DNA from: Glossina fuscipes
Lineage: Eukaryota > Arthropoda > Insecta > Diptera > Glossinidae
Length of the DNA: 64,000 bases
NCBI RefSeq assembly: GCF_014805625.2
Contig: NW_023998417.1
Span: 2,108,935 to 2,172,934 of the forward strand
Direction: 5' to 3'
Shown: positions 50,045 to 62,559 of the stretch, piece by piece
Numbering within the stretch: the stretch's first letter is position 1
Layout of the letters: each line of letters begins with the position of its first letter
The notes under the pieces: model-generated
What the model saw: the letters and a program-made list of their open reading frames with translations, nothing else
Databases searched by the model: none
What the model was told of the DNA's origin: nothing
Made by a program: the position numbers and the translations under genes

Positions 50045-51115
50045 AGTAGTCCAATCGGTTGCTCTTATACCTTCATCGAGTGAGCACTGGGCATTGTAAG
50101 TACAGCCAAAGTAAACTCTGCATCATTTTTTCGCTTGAAAAAGAAATTTATTGCGAAAACTACAGTACAGTATATATTAATTAAAACATTTTCCATCATT
50201 TTCTTTAACTTTTTCTCATCTTTCTGGCAACTTCCCGATATTGATATTGGTTTGCAACGATCCAACCATCGATCCATTTTCTACTCACTACTTCAGTGTT
50301 TCGAAACCGTGCGCCAGTTTAATCATACGGTTTCGATCCGAACAAATGGTATGCAATAGGCGTCAAATCTCTTGAGTAGGAAGGGCGTGGCAGAACTTCC
50401 CATTCGAGCTACAATATTGTATCCTGGATAATTCCTCCAACAAGTAGCGGAAATGGTATTTTCAGTCAATGCATGTGGTAGCCATTTTAGTCGCTATTGC
50501 TGGTCTTTTTTGCAACAATACATCGTTTAATTTGTTCAACTGCCGCCAGTAGAGATCTCCAGTAACTCTTTCAATCGGTTTTAAGAGCTGGCAATACACT
50601 ACATCTTGCTTGGGAAACGTTACAGCCATGAATATTGTGCTTCGGTGCCGATATGAATGGCTTTCCTCGAAGAGCCCAAGATTTTTTGCGCAGAGTCACT
50701 TTTCCTGATCAACCACAATACGTCACAGAAGACGCTTCTTTCTTTTTGCCTAGCAATGAAACCGCGATGTTCAAACGGTTCTAAATTCCTATGGAAGCCA
50801 TGTCCTATCCATTTCCTATCTTTCTATCGCATGTAAATATGTAGAAATAGTTGATTTATCAATGACTTAGCTGTTCGAAAGGTGTTTTAGAGTTTGAGCT
50901 TGGCCCAATAGGTCTTGCAATTCATTGTCTCCAAACTTTTTTGGTCCTCCAGACCGTTTGTTGTCACTGACATCAAAATCGTCACTTTTAAACTGTTGGA
51001 ACCAAAACCGACAATTAGTAGATAAGACAAAGAGGCGACAGGTAATGAGTGCGCGATTTCTTAGTATTTGCAATCCATGTGATTTATGCAAAAATCATTA
51101 ATCCTATCTATAATC
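50045..51115 (-). pseudogene. Mariner transposase pseudogene, near full length, mauritiana-like
   Basis: Minus-strand segments follow mariner transposase in order: an N-terminal FWFQQFKSDDFDVSDNKRSG then GPKKF block (about 50,990-50,910); RIVVDQEK* (about 50,730), where the first catalytic Asp is kept but the following Trp codon is a stop; KKSWALRGKP, then PKHNIHG; VLPALK; a degraded second Asp region; then EVLPRPSYSRDL, TPIAYHLF (about 50,365), TGARFRNTEVV, and a C-terminal KWIDRWLD, followed by an MMENV stretch. The third catalytic Asp (normally SDYHLF) is Ala, so activity was lost. Several frameshifts are present. TIRs were not found. Confidence 0.85.
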
Positions 51116-53739
51116 ATCAAAAACAGCGAGGGGGATAAAGCCAATTAATAAAAAGGTGATTGTAGCCAATTGTCGCGTACAACGACAGATGATGTCTCTA
51201 CGTTTTCATTAAGCACAGTTAAGTTGGCCACGTGCATTGGAAAACCGTAATTGAGTTGTGTAATTAAAGTTACAAAAGCCAAATATCGGCAAGACAAAAG
51301 CTCGCTCATTCCGATAAGAATGCAGGAAATGCTCGCTCTTTCAATAGGCAAAGGTGCAAACTCGATGAATCCTTGTCGCAGCGAAACGTGAAATATTTTA
51401 TTTTTTAAGTAATGGCTAAGGTATCACTCTGTTCGACACAAGCCAAATGTAACTATCTTCTTCTTCTTCTTGCATGGCACAAATAAAAAGTTGTACACAA
51501 ACACTCTACAAACAATTCAAATAAATAAACGAAAATCTTGCACCAGAACACCAGAAAAAAGAAGGATACAAAAAAACTATTTCCATATGTCACCACGAAA
51601 GCTTGCCAGACCCCATATATGTATCGCGTTCTTTTTTAAACATTTTCTATCGCATATTTGAACTATCGTTAGATTTTATTTGACATAAACTATGCGTAGG
51701 AAAAGAAGAAAAATATATAAATTTAGACAACAACAAATCCACAGTAACTACTAGTTTTCTAAACTTCTACGTTAGAAAGACGCGTTTGCTTAACAAAAAA
51801 AAAAAAAAAAAGTATTTTTTTTTTTAATAAAGTTTTGTTATTATAGTTTTTTGTGGCACTGCTAGACTCCTGTTGGGAACTAGCGCGTTAATATTGAGCA
51901 GAGTTACACATTAGAAAACATATAGCCTTCGATTTCTGGCAAACCAAAAAGTGTCTCATAGCACCCCAGTTATTAAGAAAATTTAGCATAGACTGGGATC
52001 TGGTATAGATCCCATCGATCTATTTAAGGCATCTTATGGTTTTTTTTTTTTTTTTTTTTGGAGAAAACAAGAAAAGCTCTAGCAGAAGCCGATTTTATAA
52101 GACTGTTTTTCAATATTGTCTAATAACAAAAATATTTGAACAATTTTTCCGTACGAGGGAGGAGGTCTCAACACTAAAGCATTCATTAAATGCTCTAAAA
52201 AAATGATCAATTTGATATGATTATCGGTTTGTATTTTTACGAATCTAAGATCAGTCCAATAAGACTTGAGTTGTGCTATTATGTTGTATTATTCCGATGG
52301 CTTGCGTGAATTACAATAAAAAAAAGAAAAAAAAAAAGAAAAACAAAGCAAGAGTAAAAAAAATTCAATTCAACGCAAACATTTTCCCAACTTCACAACA
52401 ACATTCCAATCGCGAAGTTATTTTAAATTTTAAACGAGAAAAGCGGAGAAAACACATAGCACTGGCGATTCCGGTCAGAGATATGCTTGCAATAATAGAA
52501 GAGTTTAGCGGAAACAAAATGTGTGTGCGATGTGAAAGCAGAAAACAGCTACAAAGAGACTTAAACATCAACGTTCTTTAAAGGCAGTAAAGGCAAACTA
52601 AAAATTTACCGGAATCTGGCATCAATGAGTCTTGATGCTATCGCCTTTGTTTTCAAGTCGCACAAAAAGAGATTGGTTCTGTTGATATGGTTGCTAGTCA
52701 TCATAATAATCTAATGTCAATCAAATTCTGATCTCAACGTTCGCTTATTATGAATGGAAATTATATTAATACGCTGATGTTTTAATTTCCATTCTGTTAG
52801 TACTTAGCCTTTGATTGATGGCACATAGACCTAAAATATATATTTGTAGAGTGTCTTTCAAGCCATTTTATTAGATATATTTTGGGTTTGCTTTACGATC
52901 ATGAATTCATGTCATGCCCTAAATGATGTCGCATTGTCCTTAAAACCTCTTAACCTTTTTTTACGGCAGCCCCGATAGTTATCTCAGCAATCAGTAGAAA
53001 TGTAAGCCCGTCTGGCTTGACAAGTTCATTGTCTTCGAAAAATCTACATCTATATCTCTTTCACATTTAGAAAGACCGCGACTGATAAATTTTCTCTTCT
53101 TTAGTGCTGTTTCATTAGTGAATGAAGGAGAAGTGTGTCTTTTAGAAGCTGTCATAGTTTCAGGAGTCGAAAAGAGTCCTAAACGAAATAACATAAAAAA
53201 ATACTGAGTAAGAGGTAAGAATTTTTACCTTCTTTTTTTTCTCCTTACACGTAGCATGATGAAGGTCAGAAAGGAGAGGGGAAAGCAAAAGGGAGTAACC
53301 GCAGCTAAGTGAGAGTCTGTCTCCAATATGCCTTTAGCATCTGATACTAGAAAGGCCTTGTTTTGGTTTTGTTGGAAAAAAAAAAATATATATATATGTA
53401 TGTATATATATATATATTTATGCAAGAACAGAATAATGGGTGTATGTTGTTTTAATCTCTATAAATCTAACGTAGAGTTGTTTCTTTTTTGACCGAAGTG
53501 CACTTCTTTCCGCATCATAATTTTATCTTTTTTTTTCGCCGTTCCAAACTACAATTCTCCCCTTCTCTTGTCTTCTAGTTTGCACTAATATTTATGGGCT
53601 AAAGAAAAGTCTTTCCTATGCTCCAAATTACCTTTTCCGAGCAAGAGAATTTTACAAGCTATTTTTGTTAGTAGATTGGCATCTAGTCGACACACAATTC
53701 AACGCAATAACATATTCCTAATTTTATTGGAAATTGCTC
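51116..53739. other. AT-rich DNA, no gene recognised
   Basis: Poly-A/T runs at 51,796-51,825, 52,038-52,059 and 52,317-52,345, and a TA-rich run near 53,385-53,415. The plus frame at 52,273-52,581 begins with a Lys run from poly-A. Its later part (KRRKHIALAIPVRDMLAIIE) is less biased but unrecognised. The minus frame at 52,991-53,194 (ending near KKRKFISRGLSKCERDIDVD) also has even residue use; I cannot assign either. Confidence 0.5.
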
Positions 53740-53990
53740 TAGACGATGACTTCTCGGCTACAATGGTTTGCTCGACCTATCTGTTATGAGTCCAAACGTT
53801 CATTCATATTTCATTTCCTTCTTAAGAAAAACGATATACCTTCACTTTCTGGACGGCCAACTTTGTTTGACAATGACATCTTTTCTGGCAATATCGGAGG
53901 CTTAATTTAGATCAGTATACCATTTCGGAACATATGTGGAAGGATTGGATTGATGATTGTTTTATTTCAAAAAATGGACAAAACTTTCCG
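53740..53990 (+). pseudogene. Mariner transposase fragment, N-terminal domain
   Basis: The plus strand reads SRLQWFARP, then after a diverged stretch SGRPTLFDND (about 53,850-53,880), then in another frame QYTISEHM. This is the order WFARF..SGRPT..DND..STI.EHL seen between the two helix-turn-helix motifs of mariner transposases. At least two frameshifts and a stop break it, and no catalytic part follows. It is the only mariner relic here on the plus strand. Confidence 0.5.
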
Positions 53991-55920
53991 GTAGAACGTA
54001 GATATTGATGAAATCGACAGTACACACAACGACAATACCAACAACAACACATTTTTACTCTGTTGTAAACTAAAATTCTTACTCAGTCAAGTTTGGTTTT
54101 TTTTTTTTTTTTTTTTTTTAGTTGCCGATGAAGCTACAAACCAATTTATTTACTTTAGAAAGTTAGACAAGCGAAAGTAAAAGGAAAGAATTTACGACTA
54201 AGTGGTCTTTTTCTTTCGAGAAAATACTCTTGTTTTCTAAAGCGAAAGCTACAAAGTCTTATGTAAACCTTTGCTATGCATATGAAGGCAAAATACAATA
54301 TGCTACATACAATACACATACGATATTGCGCCCCGTTGCGATATTCTTGAAAACGAATTCCACGAATTTAATATCTAGTGCAGCTAAAAAAACTTACACT
54401 TACAGAGTTGTATGAATTTAAATAACTAAATTCAGAATCATAGTAAAAAAAAAAACTACTAAGCGAATTTAAAGATTACTAGTAATTATCTAGATTTTAA
54501 TAGACGATGAAAATAAATTTTTTTTAGTTTATATGCTCAAGATTGACTCTTATTATCCTTAGGTATCTCAAGATTTTTGAAGCAATCTTGAGAATTATAA
54601 TAAAAGAGAAAGGTATGCTATTAAAATTTAAAAAAAGAAAAAAAAAAAAAAAAGAAACCAAGAAACCAAGTACGTCTATTAAATTTAAGTCATCATGGTA
54701 ATGATGTTTTTATCCCGACATAAACAAAAACGCATAAGCACACGAACAGAACGGTAGGAGAGAAAAAAAAAAAAAAAAAAACAAAACAACTAAGCTTTTA
54801 ATTTGAAATGAAATAAATTTGAAATTTAATTTTTCACTCAACTTAACCTTTATTCACAGCATTACAGTGTTACGCATTAAATGGCTTGATGAGAGTGCAT
54901 CGTATACAAATTTTTTATGTAAACTAATTGTCAGTATAGTAAAAGTATCTACGCCAGACATTTACTTGCGGCAATACGCAAGCATGTATGCATGAATATA
55001 TAAAGGTGAGGGCAAAACAGGTCGTCATAAGTACAAGTATAACAGGAAGTTTTTAAAAGACTCCTTATTTTGTCATACGCATGTTTGTATATATATAAAT
55101 ATATATACATATATATGTATGAATGTTAGTCAACCTGTTCTAATTCAAAAATGCTCATTATTTTCCTGGACCATTAAGCGTCCTGATGTTTCTTCTATTT
55201 TTTTTTTTTTTTTTATTTTTCTTTTTTTTTTCCTTTCATTTTCATTTTCTTTTCGCATTAGATTTTCTTATTTTCCTCTGATAATAAGCGTATGCAAATG
55301 TCGAATAAAAACAATTGCTTGAGAGTATTAGTGCGTGACCCATGATGTTTTACTACAATTTTTTTTGCCTTTATTGTCGTTGGCTCAATTATTACTGCTC
55401 TTCACTGTTGGTTGGTTGACCGTTTTCTTTAAAGGCATTCAGCAAATTACGATTACTAGATAATTAAAAGTACATTTTAAACAAGATGCTCTTACCATGA
55501 TGCCAAAATAATGATCAAAATTTTTTTAAAGCAAAAAAAAAAAAAAAAAAACACGCTTTCATTTCCAAAACATAAGATCAAGATAAGACACAAGGCTTAG
55601 ATTCTCAAAACCTTACAAGACAAATAGGGCGCTATCTGATCTAATCATAAAAAAGACTTATTTCTTGAAATATTCTGCATCTATAGAATTTATTTATATT
55701 AATCCGTTGAGGAGAGAAATCTACTAAGTTGTGAAGCAAAGCACTTGGCATTCACGAATTCAAAATGTACTGACATTAATCAGTCGTTTAAAATACTGTA
55801 AATGTAGTTACACCCGATGGCTGAAGTGAGTGCAAAGCATTGAAATGTGAGTCGAAGAATTCATGGACTATTGGCAAGTATGGCGGAATAAACTTAAAGA
55901 TGCAGTCTCTGTCTGCTCTC
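53991..55920. other. AT-rich DNA, no gene recognised
   Basis: Poly-T at 54,098-54,119, A-rich runs at 54,630-54,655 and 54,763-54,785, poly-T at 55,199-55,231 and poly-A at 55,534-55,551. No protein recognised. Confidence 0.6.
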
Positions 55921-55966
55921 TTTATCTAGCTATCTATCTATCTATCTATCTATCTCTATCTCTATG

Positions 55967-56014
<48 letters not shown>

Positions 56015-56024
56015 NNNNNNNNNN

Positions 56025-56087
<63 letters not shown>

Positions 56088-56277
56088 ATCTCTTTCTCTT
56101 TCTCTATCTCTTTCTCTCTTTCTCTCTTTCTCTCTTTCTCTCTTTCTCTCTTTATCTCTCCATCTATCTGTCTATCTCTCTCCCTCTATCTCTCTGTCTC
56201 TCCCTCTCCCGTTCACTCCTTCTCCATCTCTCTCTTTCTCTTCCTCTCCGTCTCACTTCTTCTTCCACTCTCTCAAT
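55921..56277. repeat. Long pyrimidine (TC/TATC/TTTCTC) satellite-like tract
   Basis: About 350 bases made almost only of C and T on the plus strand: (TATC)n, then pure (TC)n, then TTTCTC and CTCC variants. The 106- and 138-codon frames here are just Ser/Leu translations of the repeat. The assembly gap lies inside the pure (TC)n part, so the true length is unknown. Confidence 0.95.
56015..56024. other. Assembly gap (10 N)
   Basis: Ten Ns, a round number typical of a placeholder, inside (TC)n. Confidence 0.98.
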
Positions 56278-57280
56278 AAATTAGGCAATGCAAGCTATCG
56301 AATCTTGCAAGATTAGTATCTTTATATGCTTTTTAAGCCGACTTTATTAACATTACGTCAGAAGATTTTAATATTCAAATGCAAAAAGAAATTGAATCCA
56401 ATAGCATTGATGATGAAAAAGGAGAAGATAATATACTAAGAACTTTGAAAATGAGCTAAGAAGCTTCAAAAGGCTTTGGATTCAAACAATTTAACATGTT
56501 TACTGTAATAATGAACACTGATGCATACTTTGAACTGAATATGCATACTTTAGATTTAACTATAACGTAAGGTACAAATTGAAAACGAACACTTTAGAGA
56601 CTCGAAAATAACATAACATATATTCTTGTGTTAACAAACAAAATTGTAGATTAAGTTGGAAGTTACATAATGTACGCATACATTGTAACTTTGTATTCTC
56701 ACTTGTGACGCTCTCTCTTTGCATTTTTCTGCTTTTTTTCTTTTTTTTTCTTTCTCAAGAAAGTATGCAAACATTCAAATTGTGAACGCAAGAGGTAAAC
56801 ATGTAAACAGTACTAAACATACGAATATGTTTAGATGTATGTATGAAGAAATGTTTACTTATGCTCATAATACTGAAATGATAATCCCAAATGAATAAAT
56901 ATCTTAGAAAATAGTACCTGATGAGGACAACTTTTTTATATGTTCTTTAATAGCCTCAAACTTTCAGAAGGTTGTCTACGCTTAACGAATAAAGTCTAAT
57001 ATAACTGGACTAATATGAGAGGTATTTTCTTAAAGAAATTTTTGGCTCGTTCATAATGAAATATGTAAATAATAGATTAAGTGCAATCTTATTGACGACT
57101 TAATACTTATCTAAGAGGCTATTGAATGTTTATCAATTACAAGCAAATTTGTATTTTCATCACATGTTCATCACACATCCATATTCTTCATACGTCCTTG
57201 AGATTTTGCTTTTATTAGACCTTGTCAGCTTGTCAAAGATTTTCTTGCTGATCACTTTTAAATACTACAGAATTGCGGCA
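56278..57280. other. AT-rich DNA, no gene recognised
   Basis: No repeat or protein recognised. Confidence 0.55.
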
Positions 57281-57590
57281 AGGGTTTAACGTGGGTTCCT
57301 GCCTGAAAGGCGTAACCCCCCACGGTGGCCCAAGCCACTTTAAGCGTACTACGCCCCCTGGCGAGTTAAACAATCCCCACAGAGTAGGGGCCTAAACAGC
57401 ACCAGAGTCCAGAACGGTTTATTGTGTATGGAACAATAAACCCAAACCCACTCTGGTCAATGGCGAGGCCTAGCTGCACTCAATTGTTCCATTTTAGCTA
57501 GGAACTCGCCAACCACAACCACCACGAGTACTCCCCGAAGGGCCGCACCCAAGCACTCAGGACTCACAAATTGATCAACGCTTGCATGGT
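57281..57590. repeat. GC-rich structured island, probable retroelement fragment
   Basis: About 300 bases with far higher GC than anything nearby and sharp edges. It holds two clear foldbacks: GTGGC-CCAA-GCCAC at 57,325-57,338, and a nested stem in which ACCAGAGT (57,401-57,408) pairs with ACTCTGGT (57,450-57,457) and, inside two equal 8-base loops, GTTTATTGT (57,417-57,425) pairs with ACAATAAAC (57,433-57,441). There is no open frame. A structured untranslated region of a non-LTR retrotransposon is my best guess; a SINE or satellite unit is possible. No poly-A tail or target duplication was found. Confidence 0.45.
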
Positions 57591-58121
57591 TCGCATTGAA
57601 CTACTTTTTCAACTACTTTCCACTTTCCATATGGAATTTGAAAAGCCTTTATGTGAATAGCTATAGAGTAGCATATGGTCTTCTTTTAATATCTTTTTTC
57701 TTATAATACACTTAGATTAATTCCGTGCCTCTTATATACACAACGCATAAACCAACGAAAAGATGTATTTCGGTATCTTTTCGAATAACGTTAAATATTT
57801 GCTTTTGTTTCTTCGCAACATTTGCATCATTCTTCGCCACATTGCAGTGTTACCCTCAAGTGCCTGTCAAACTTATACTTTTCCATATATACAATGCACA
57901 CCTGCATATCACGACATCACTGCGTGTAACGTCTCTTTTCCCTATCTACCTTACCGTATTTACATAAGTGAAAACTTCAACACTTTGTGTCAATTTCGAG
58001 CGCAAATTAAATTAATGCATTCCACAAAATGCAACAACTCCTTGAGGTGATATTGATCGTCAAGGTTGTTGTAACTTTGGTTTTTCTCTTTTTCTTTTTC
58101 TTTTGCTTTACACATTCACAG
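57591..58121. other. AT-rich DNA, no gene recognised
   Basis: Two overlapping plus frames (57,725-57,967 and 57,763-58,050) show no motif. The last 45 bases are a strong polypyrimidine tract. Confidence 0.5.
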
Positions 58122-58214
58122 CCTCATAACAAGGCGATAATTAATGCAAGTTATCAGCATCTTTATCAACAGCATCAACGCCGTCATCACTATTGGCAGT
58201 ATTATGGTTCTTGA
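58122..58214 (+). other. Candidate terminal coding exon
   Basis: A long CTTTTTCTTTTTCTTTTG tract followed by TTTACACATTCACAG makes a strong acceptor-like site ending at 58,121. The frame after it reads PHNKAIINASYQHLYQQHQR then RHHYWQYYGS and a stop at 58,212-58,214, rich in Q, H and Y, unlike the F/I/K/L bias of chance frames here. The same frame runs back to an ATG at 58,029, where the tract would encode a poly-F signal-peptide-like stretch, so a 61-residue secreted peptide is a less likely reading. No homologue recognised. Confidence 0.2.
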
Positions 58215-59731
58215 TAGTTGAGTTAGTGCGTTTTGTTGCTTACGAATTCGCTTTTATGGCCATTAAACGATGCCTTAATTAATCTTAGCATAATTTGCGG
58301 TTTATTGTTAACCTCTGTCAAACACCTAAAACACATTTATTGTTATTGTTATACATGCAACACGTTTGAAGATATAAATCAATTTATGGTAATTGGTAGA
58401 GAGGTCGTCACATTTAACTACTGGACTTTGAAATCAACCACAGCACCTTAACTTAAATCACTTTTTAATTATATTGTGAAGCTTGTGTTCACGTTTCGTG
58501 CGTAGCCTTAAGTTCTATTAATTTTTTTTTTTTGAAAGAATTTATGCTATAAATATTGGACGAAGAGCGAGAAAATAACATATAACTAAACACTTCGATC
58601 TAAAGGAAGATAGACAAATATTATTCAAGCGTAGCTAGCATAGGCACTTACTTACAAACACTTAAGTTGAAGGGTATGACGACAGTAAGCTAAGATTTGA
58701 AAATGGAATAGAATGAAATCGAAAATATTCCGGTGTTTTCACATACTTCTCGCATGACCAAACTAGAAAATATCAGGACTTTTCACGTATATATTAGTGA
58801 ATTTTCCCACAACGTTCGGTAATTCCCAGCTCATATATATGCAGTGTCCAACAAGAGATCCACATTATTTTTAGAAAATGTCAACTTTCTCGATATTTCG
58901 TGTCTTTTAGAGAATTCGTTTGCGAATGAAAAAACCAACACAGACATCCGAGTTTCGTTTCGGGAAGCACTACCGTTCAAGGTCAGCATTGGTTTGAAAG
59001 ATGTTATGGCGGCTCGTTTCGATCGGAAATAACAATTCGTTGATAGCTTGCTGATTTTAAATACAGTCATTAGGACTCTGATGATGCTGCACACTATGAA
59101 TGAAAAAGATGTGGCTGCACTAGAAGAAAATTTTGAAAATTATTTTCCATCATAGGAAAGTGAAATTCTCACATCTAACCTAACATTGAATTAATTTTTT
59201 TCGAATAAATGTTGCGCCGGCTGCAAGGAGGAGAAGTGCAACAGTGTACCATAGCACTAATGAATAGCTACAGTGGCAAAATTGCATGAACTGTAATTCA
59301 AGTTGCTGCCAAATTCATCAGTTTCTTCGTACCTGCCCGCCCCCCCACCACCAATATTCTCGATCAGATCTTCACTCAAAAATGCTTGCTGGGTATGGCT
59401 TTTATGGAAAAAAAAATGTGAAATATGAAAGCATTATTGCATACGCTATTTTATTTATGAGTGCTTGTCTATGTCTAGGCTTGTTAGTAATCTATTGACA
59501 TAAGCTAGTCTTAAAAGTATCGAGCTTTCCGATAGTCGCTCACTTTATTCCTTTTAAGTCATATTATATAACAGCAATATTAGCAACTAGCTCTCTATTA
59601 TTTTGACAATTACGTTCGATACTTGTTTGATTGCTTAAATTATATATCCATCATATATGGTATTCCTCCTAGATGGTGTGCTTCGTACAAATATATATAT
59701 ATGCGAATGTTTGTAATCATTGCTGTAGTTT
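58215..59731. other. AT-rich DNA, no gene recognised
   Basis: The region 58,830-59,150 has open frames on both strands with moderately even residue use and could be an old transposon fragment; I cannot identify it. A C-run occurs at about 59,338-59,346. Confidence 0.5.
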
Positions 59732-59845
59732 ATGAAACATCAACAATTTAGTCATTATTCATACTTCAAAATGAAAGGCAACAATATGACAACAACATCA
59801 ACGTCTGCCGTAACAGAAACAACAACACCTACTAGGTTTAAATAA
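59732..59845 (+). other. Small Thr-rich open frame, uncertain
   Basis: A 37-codon frame (MKHQQFSHYSYFK, then MKGNNMTTTSTSAVTETTTP) ends at TAA 59,843-59,845. Its second ATG (59,771) is in TTCAAAATG, a good insect start context. An in-frame TAG lies just before the first ATG, and that TGCTGTAG could also be an acceptor. An AATAAA polyadenylation-like signal follows at 59,959. Thr-rich ends are common in fly proteins, but ACA repeats alone can give this. Confidence 0.18.
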
Positions 59846-62559
59846 TATAGAACGGCTGCTTTGGACATGTTGGATGTATTTTGTAATGTATTTTAACATT
59901 TAGAAAATAAGAAGAGAGCAGTGACAAACACCTATACTGCCGCCGGTAGATTATTTTGAATAAATATTAGTAATATATGTAATTAAAGTTTTAAAACTGC
60001 GAAAAAAAAGTAATGTATGATGAATAAAGTTTAGTTTCAAGAATACAATATAACTACCAATCGTTTAAATATATAAATAAGAAAGTTTTCAAACAACAAG
60101 TTCCAGAGATAATTAATATTTCTTGTATGTCATTGAACGAAAAGTGAGATGGAAACGTAATAAACTCATATTTCCAAGAATACCCGTCAGGTATACTTTT
60201 ATTCACTATATAAACTCACCTTCATTTCACTTTAATCATCTGTACACCTCTTCGTTCATAGTTTTTGATTGCGATGCTCGCGAAAAGAACTCAAAAACTC
60301 AGCCCACATAAGCGCCAGCTATAGCCCAGTAGTGGTAAATTGCACCTAACAGATCAGAATAATTCAAAGTTTAACATAAACATATGCAAGAGTGGACTCT
60401 GTCTGAAGCAAAGATGAAAATTTGAGATAGGTCCTTATTAGTGCTTTTACCCCAGAAATCCGCTAAACCAAAGCACGTTATATGAAATGTGAACAATAAA
60501 CTTACGCATCCAATCTGCTTATAAACACTATTAAAACGGAAAAATCGAAACAATTGAACTGAAATTTATATATGTATATTTATATATATGTATATATGTA
60601 TATATGTGTATATATATATTGTTTCTTTTGTGTGCAACAATGCCACTTTCATATGCACATCACCAGATTTCATATGTTCGTACAATGAGTGCTTAATATA
60701 ATAACAACGCATTGCCATCATTTTCATATTCACGACAAAGCGGAATCAACATATCGCGTTTCTATCGCATCTATGTACAATAAAATGTAAGGTATGCGAT
60801 AGTTTCTGGTTTTTCTTTTCCTATTCGCAAGTTGCTGTTGTTGTTTTCTGCAAAAAACTTTACATATAAATCTTTATAATTTATCTCTGTGTCTACTGAC
60901 ATGAATTTTATTTATGAACGCAGACGATATTTCGCAAATATCGTACCTTTGAAGCAAGAGCGATAAATAAAACACGCTAATAAGTTTCCTGTACAGGCTT
61001 TGCTTCGGTGCGGTTAAGGTTAATATTCATCGGGTCATTTCAATACCAGCGCTCTCGATAAGATTTACTAAATCTAACGTTCCGGCTGTAGTATCACAGG
61101 CAGCGTTATGTATATCATAAAGAATTTCTACTTAGTGGAAAATTTTGAATCGAAGCATTTACTGCTCTCCCTAAACAACAATAAGGTTGAATTAATAGTC
61201 TTTTAAGCCCTACATCCAAGTTAATGAAGTTTTTCTACTTAAGTTGCTCAGGCTATTCAAGTCCGCTTGTAAATGCTATTACAAGAGTATGAACATCTAC
61301 AAATTTTCAAAATTATATATCAGCTGATTTTGATCTTGATCGAAAGCATCGATTGTGTATCGATTGTAAATCTCAATACCGACATTCTGCGTTTGTAATA
61401 AGTAGCTGGTTAGTTAACGTAGAAAAGCGTCAGTTAAATGCTTTATATATATATATAGACTACTTTGGATGCTGGTTAATTTCACATCAGCATCTTACTC
61501 AGAAAGATGAAACTCGTTAATCATAAAAATGATTCTTTCCTAATTTTCGTCTAATATATGATATGAAAGTAAGCCAGGCTTGACAATTGCCATAAACACA
61601 ATACCTGTTTGGCTTTTTTCTTCCAAGTGGTTAGCTACAAACATTAAAATGTCGGAAGTTACTACATTTCATGCAAATTCAATGGACTTGATATGATTTT
61701 GCTTACATTAAATTATAACATTATCGTTGACCATAACTTTCAAGAAATTTCAGTTAACTAGACAAGTGATTAATGCATCTTAGCTCAATACAAGATGCAA
61801 TGTTGTAGTAAAAAATCGTTATTCTCTCCATTAAATATCCATCTCACTACCATGAATATTTTTGAATACAAAATGGTGTCTGAATACAAATGGTGTCTTG
61901 TACATGTATGCACGATTTATTCTTTTCTCTTTCACACCACAGAACAAATTAGCTAAATAAAAATTGCTTTTGTTCTTCTTCCTCGACCAATGATCGTGAT
62001 GGTTAATGTTAGCGTTCGTTAATGGTTTCGTTAGTGCAGATAGTGGTAGTGTGTTGTGATAAAAGTTTTACCGCATTTTTTTTTCTTTTTTTTTTTTACT
62101 TGCACAAAGCATTTATTTCATACTCTATTTTTAATATTTACACAAATTTTCTAAAAAAAAAAAAAAAAGCTTTAAACAGTGAAATAAAGGAAATTGCTGT
62201 CTTATGAATTTATGTAAAATTATGTATGCTTAAGAAAGTTTCATTTTCATTCTCGCCTAAAAGAGTTCTTACACATACGAATATTCAGACCAGCATACTT
62301 TCCACTACTTTGCAATTGTGACGAAGATTTTTCTTAAAAAGGATCAAAATAAACGGCAAAAAATGTGTATATATAGTCAGCACAGCACGATTGCTAAATA
62401 CCCTACTTGGCTTAACACTTAACAATTGGATGCTTCACATGCCAAATTGATTAACTCCATAAAACAAGAAGTTGTAAAAAATGAGAAAATATTATAAATA
62501 AATTATTTATTATTCAGTGGCCAAAGCGATTTTGTCATTTAGTAGTGTTCATACTTATT
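59846..62559. other. AT-rich DNA, no gene recognised
   Basis: AATAAA signals at 59,959 and 60,023, a TA/TATG-rich array at about 60,566-60,620, a TA run at about 61,445-61,457, poly-T at 62,089-62,098 and poly-A at 62,153-62,168. No protein recognised. Confidence 0.55.

Noticed and set aside
55863..56284. Longest open frames of the window (106 and 138 codons)
   Set aside because: They are translations of (TC)n across the assembly gap; any frame through such a repeat stays open.
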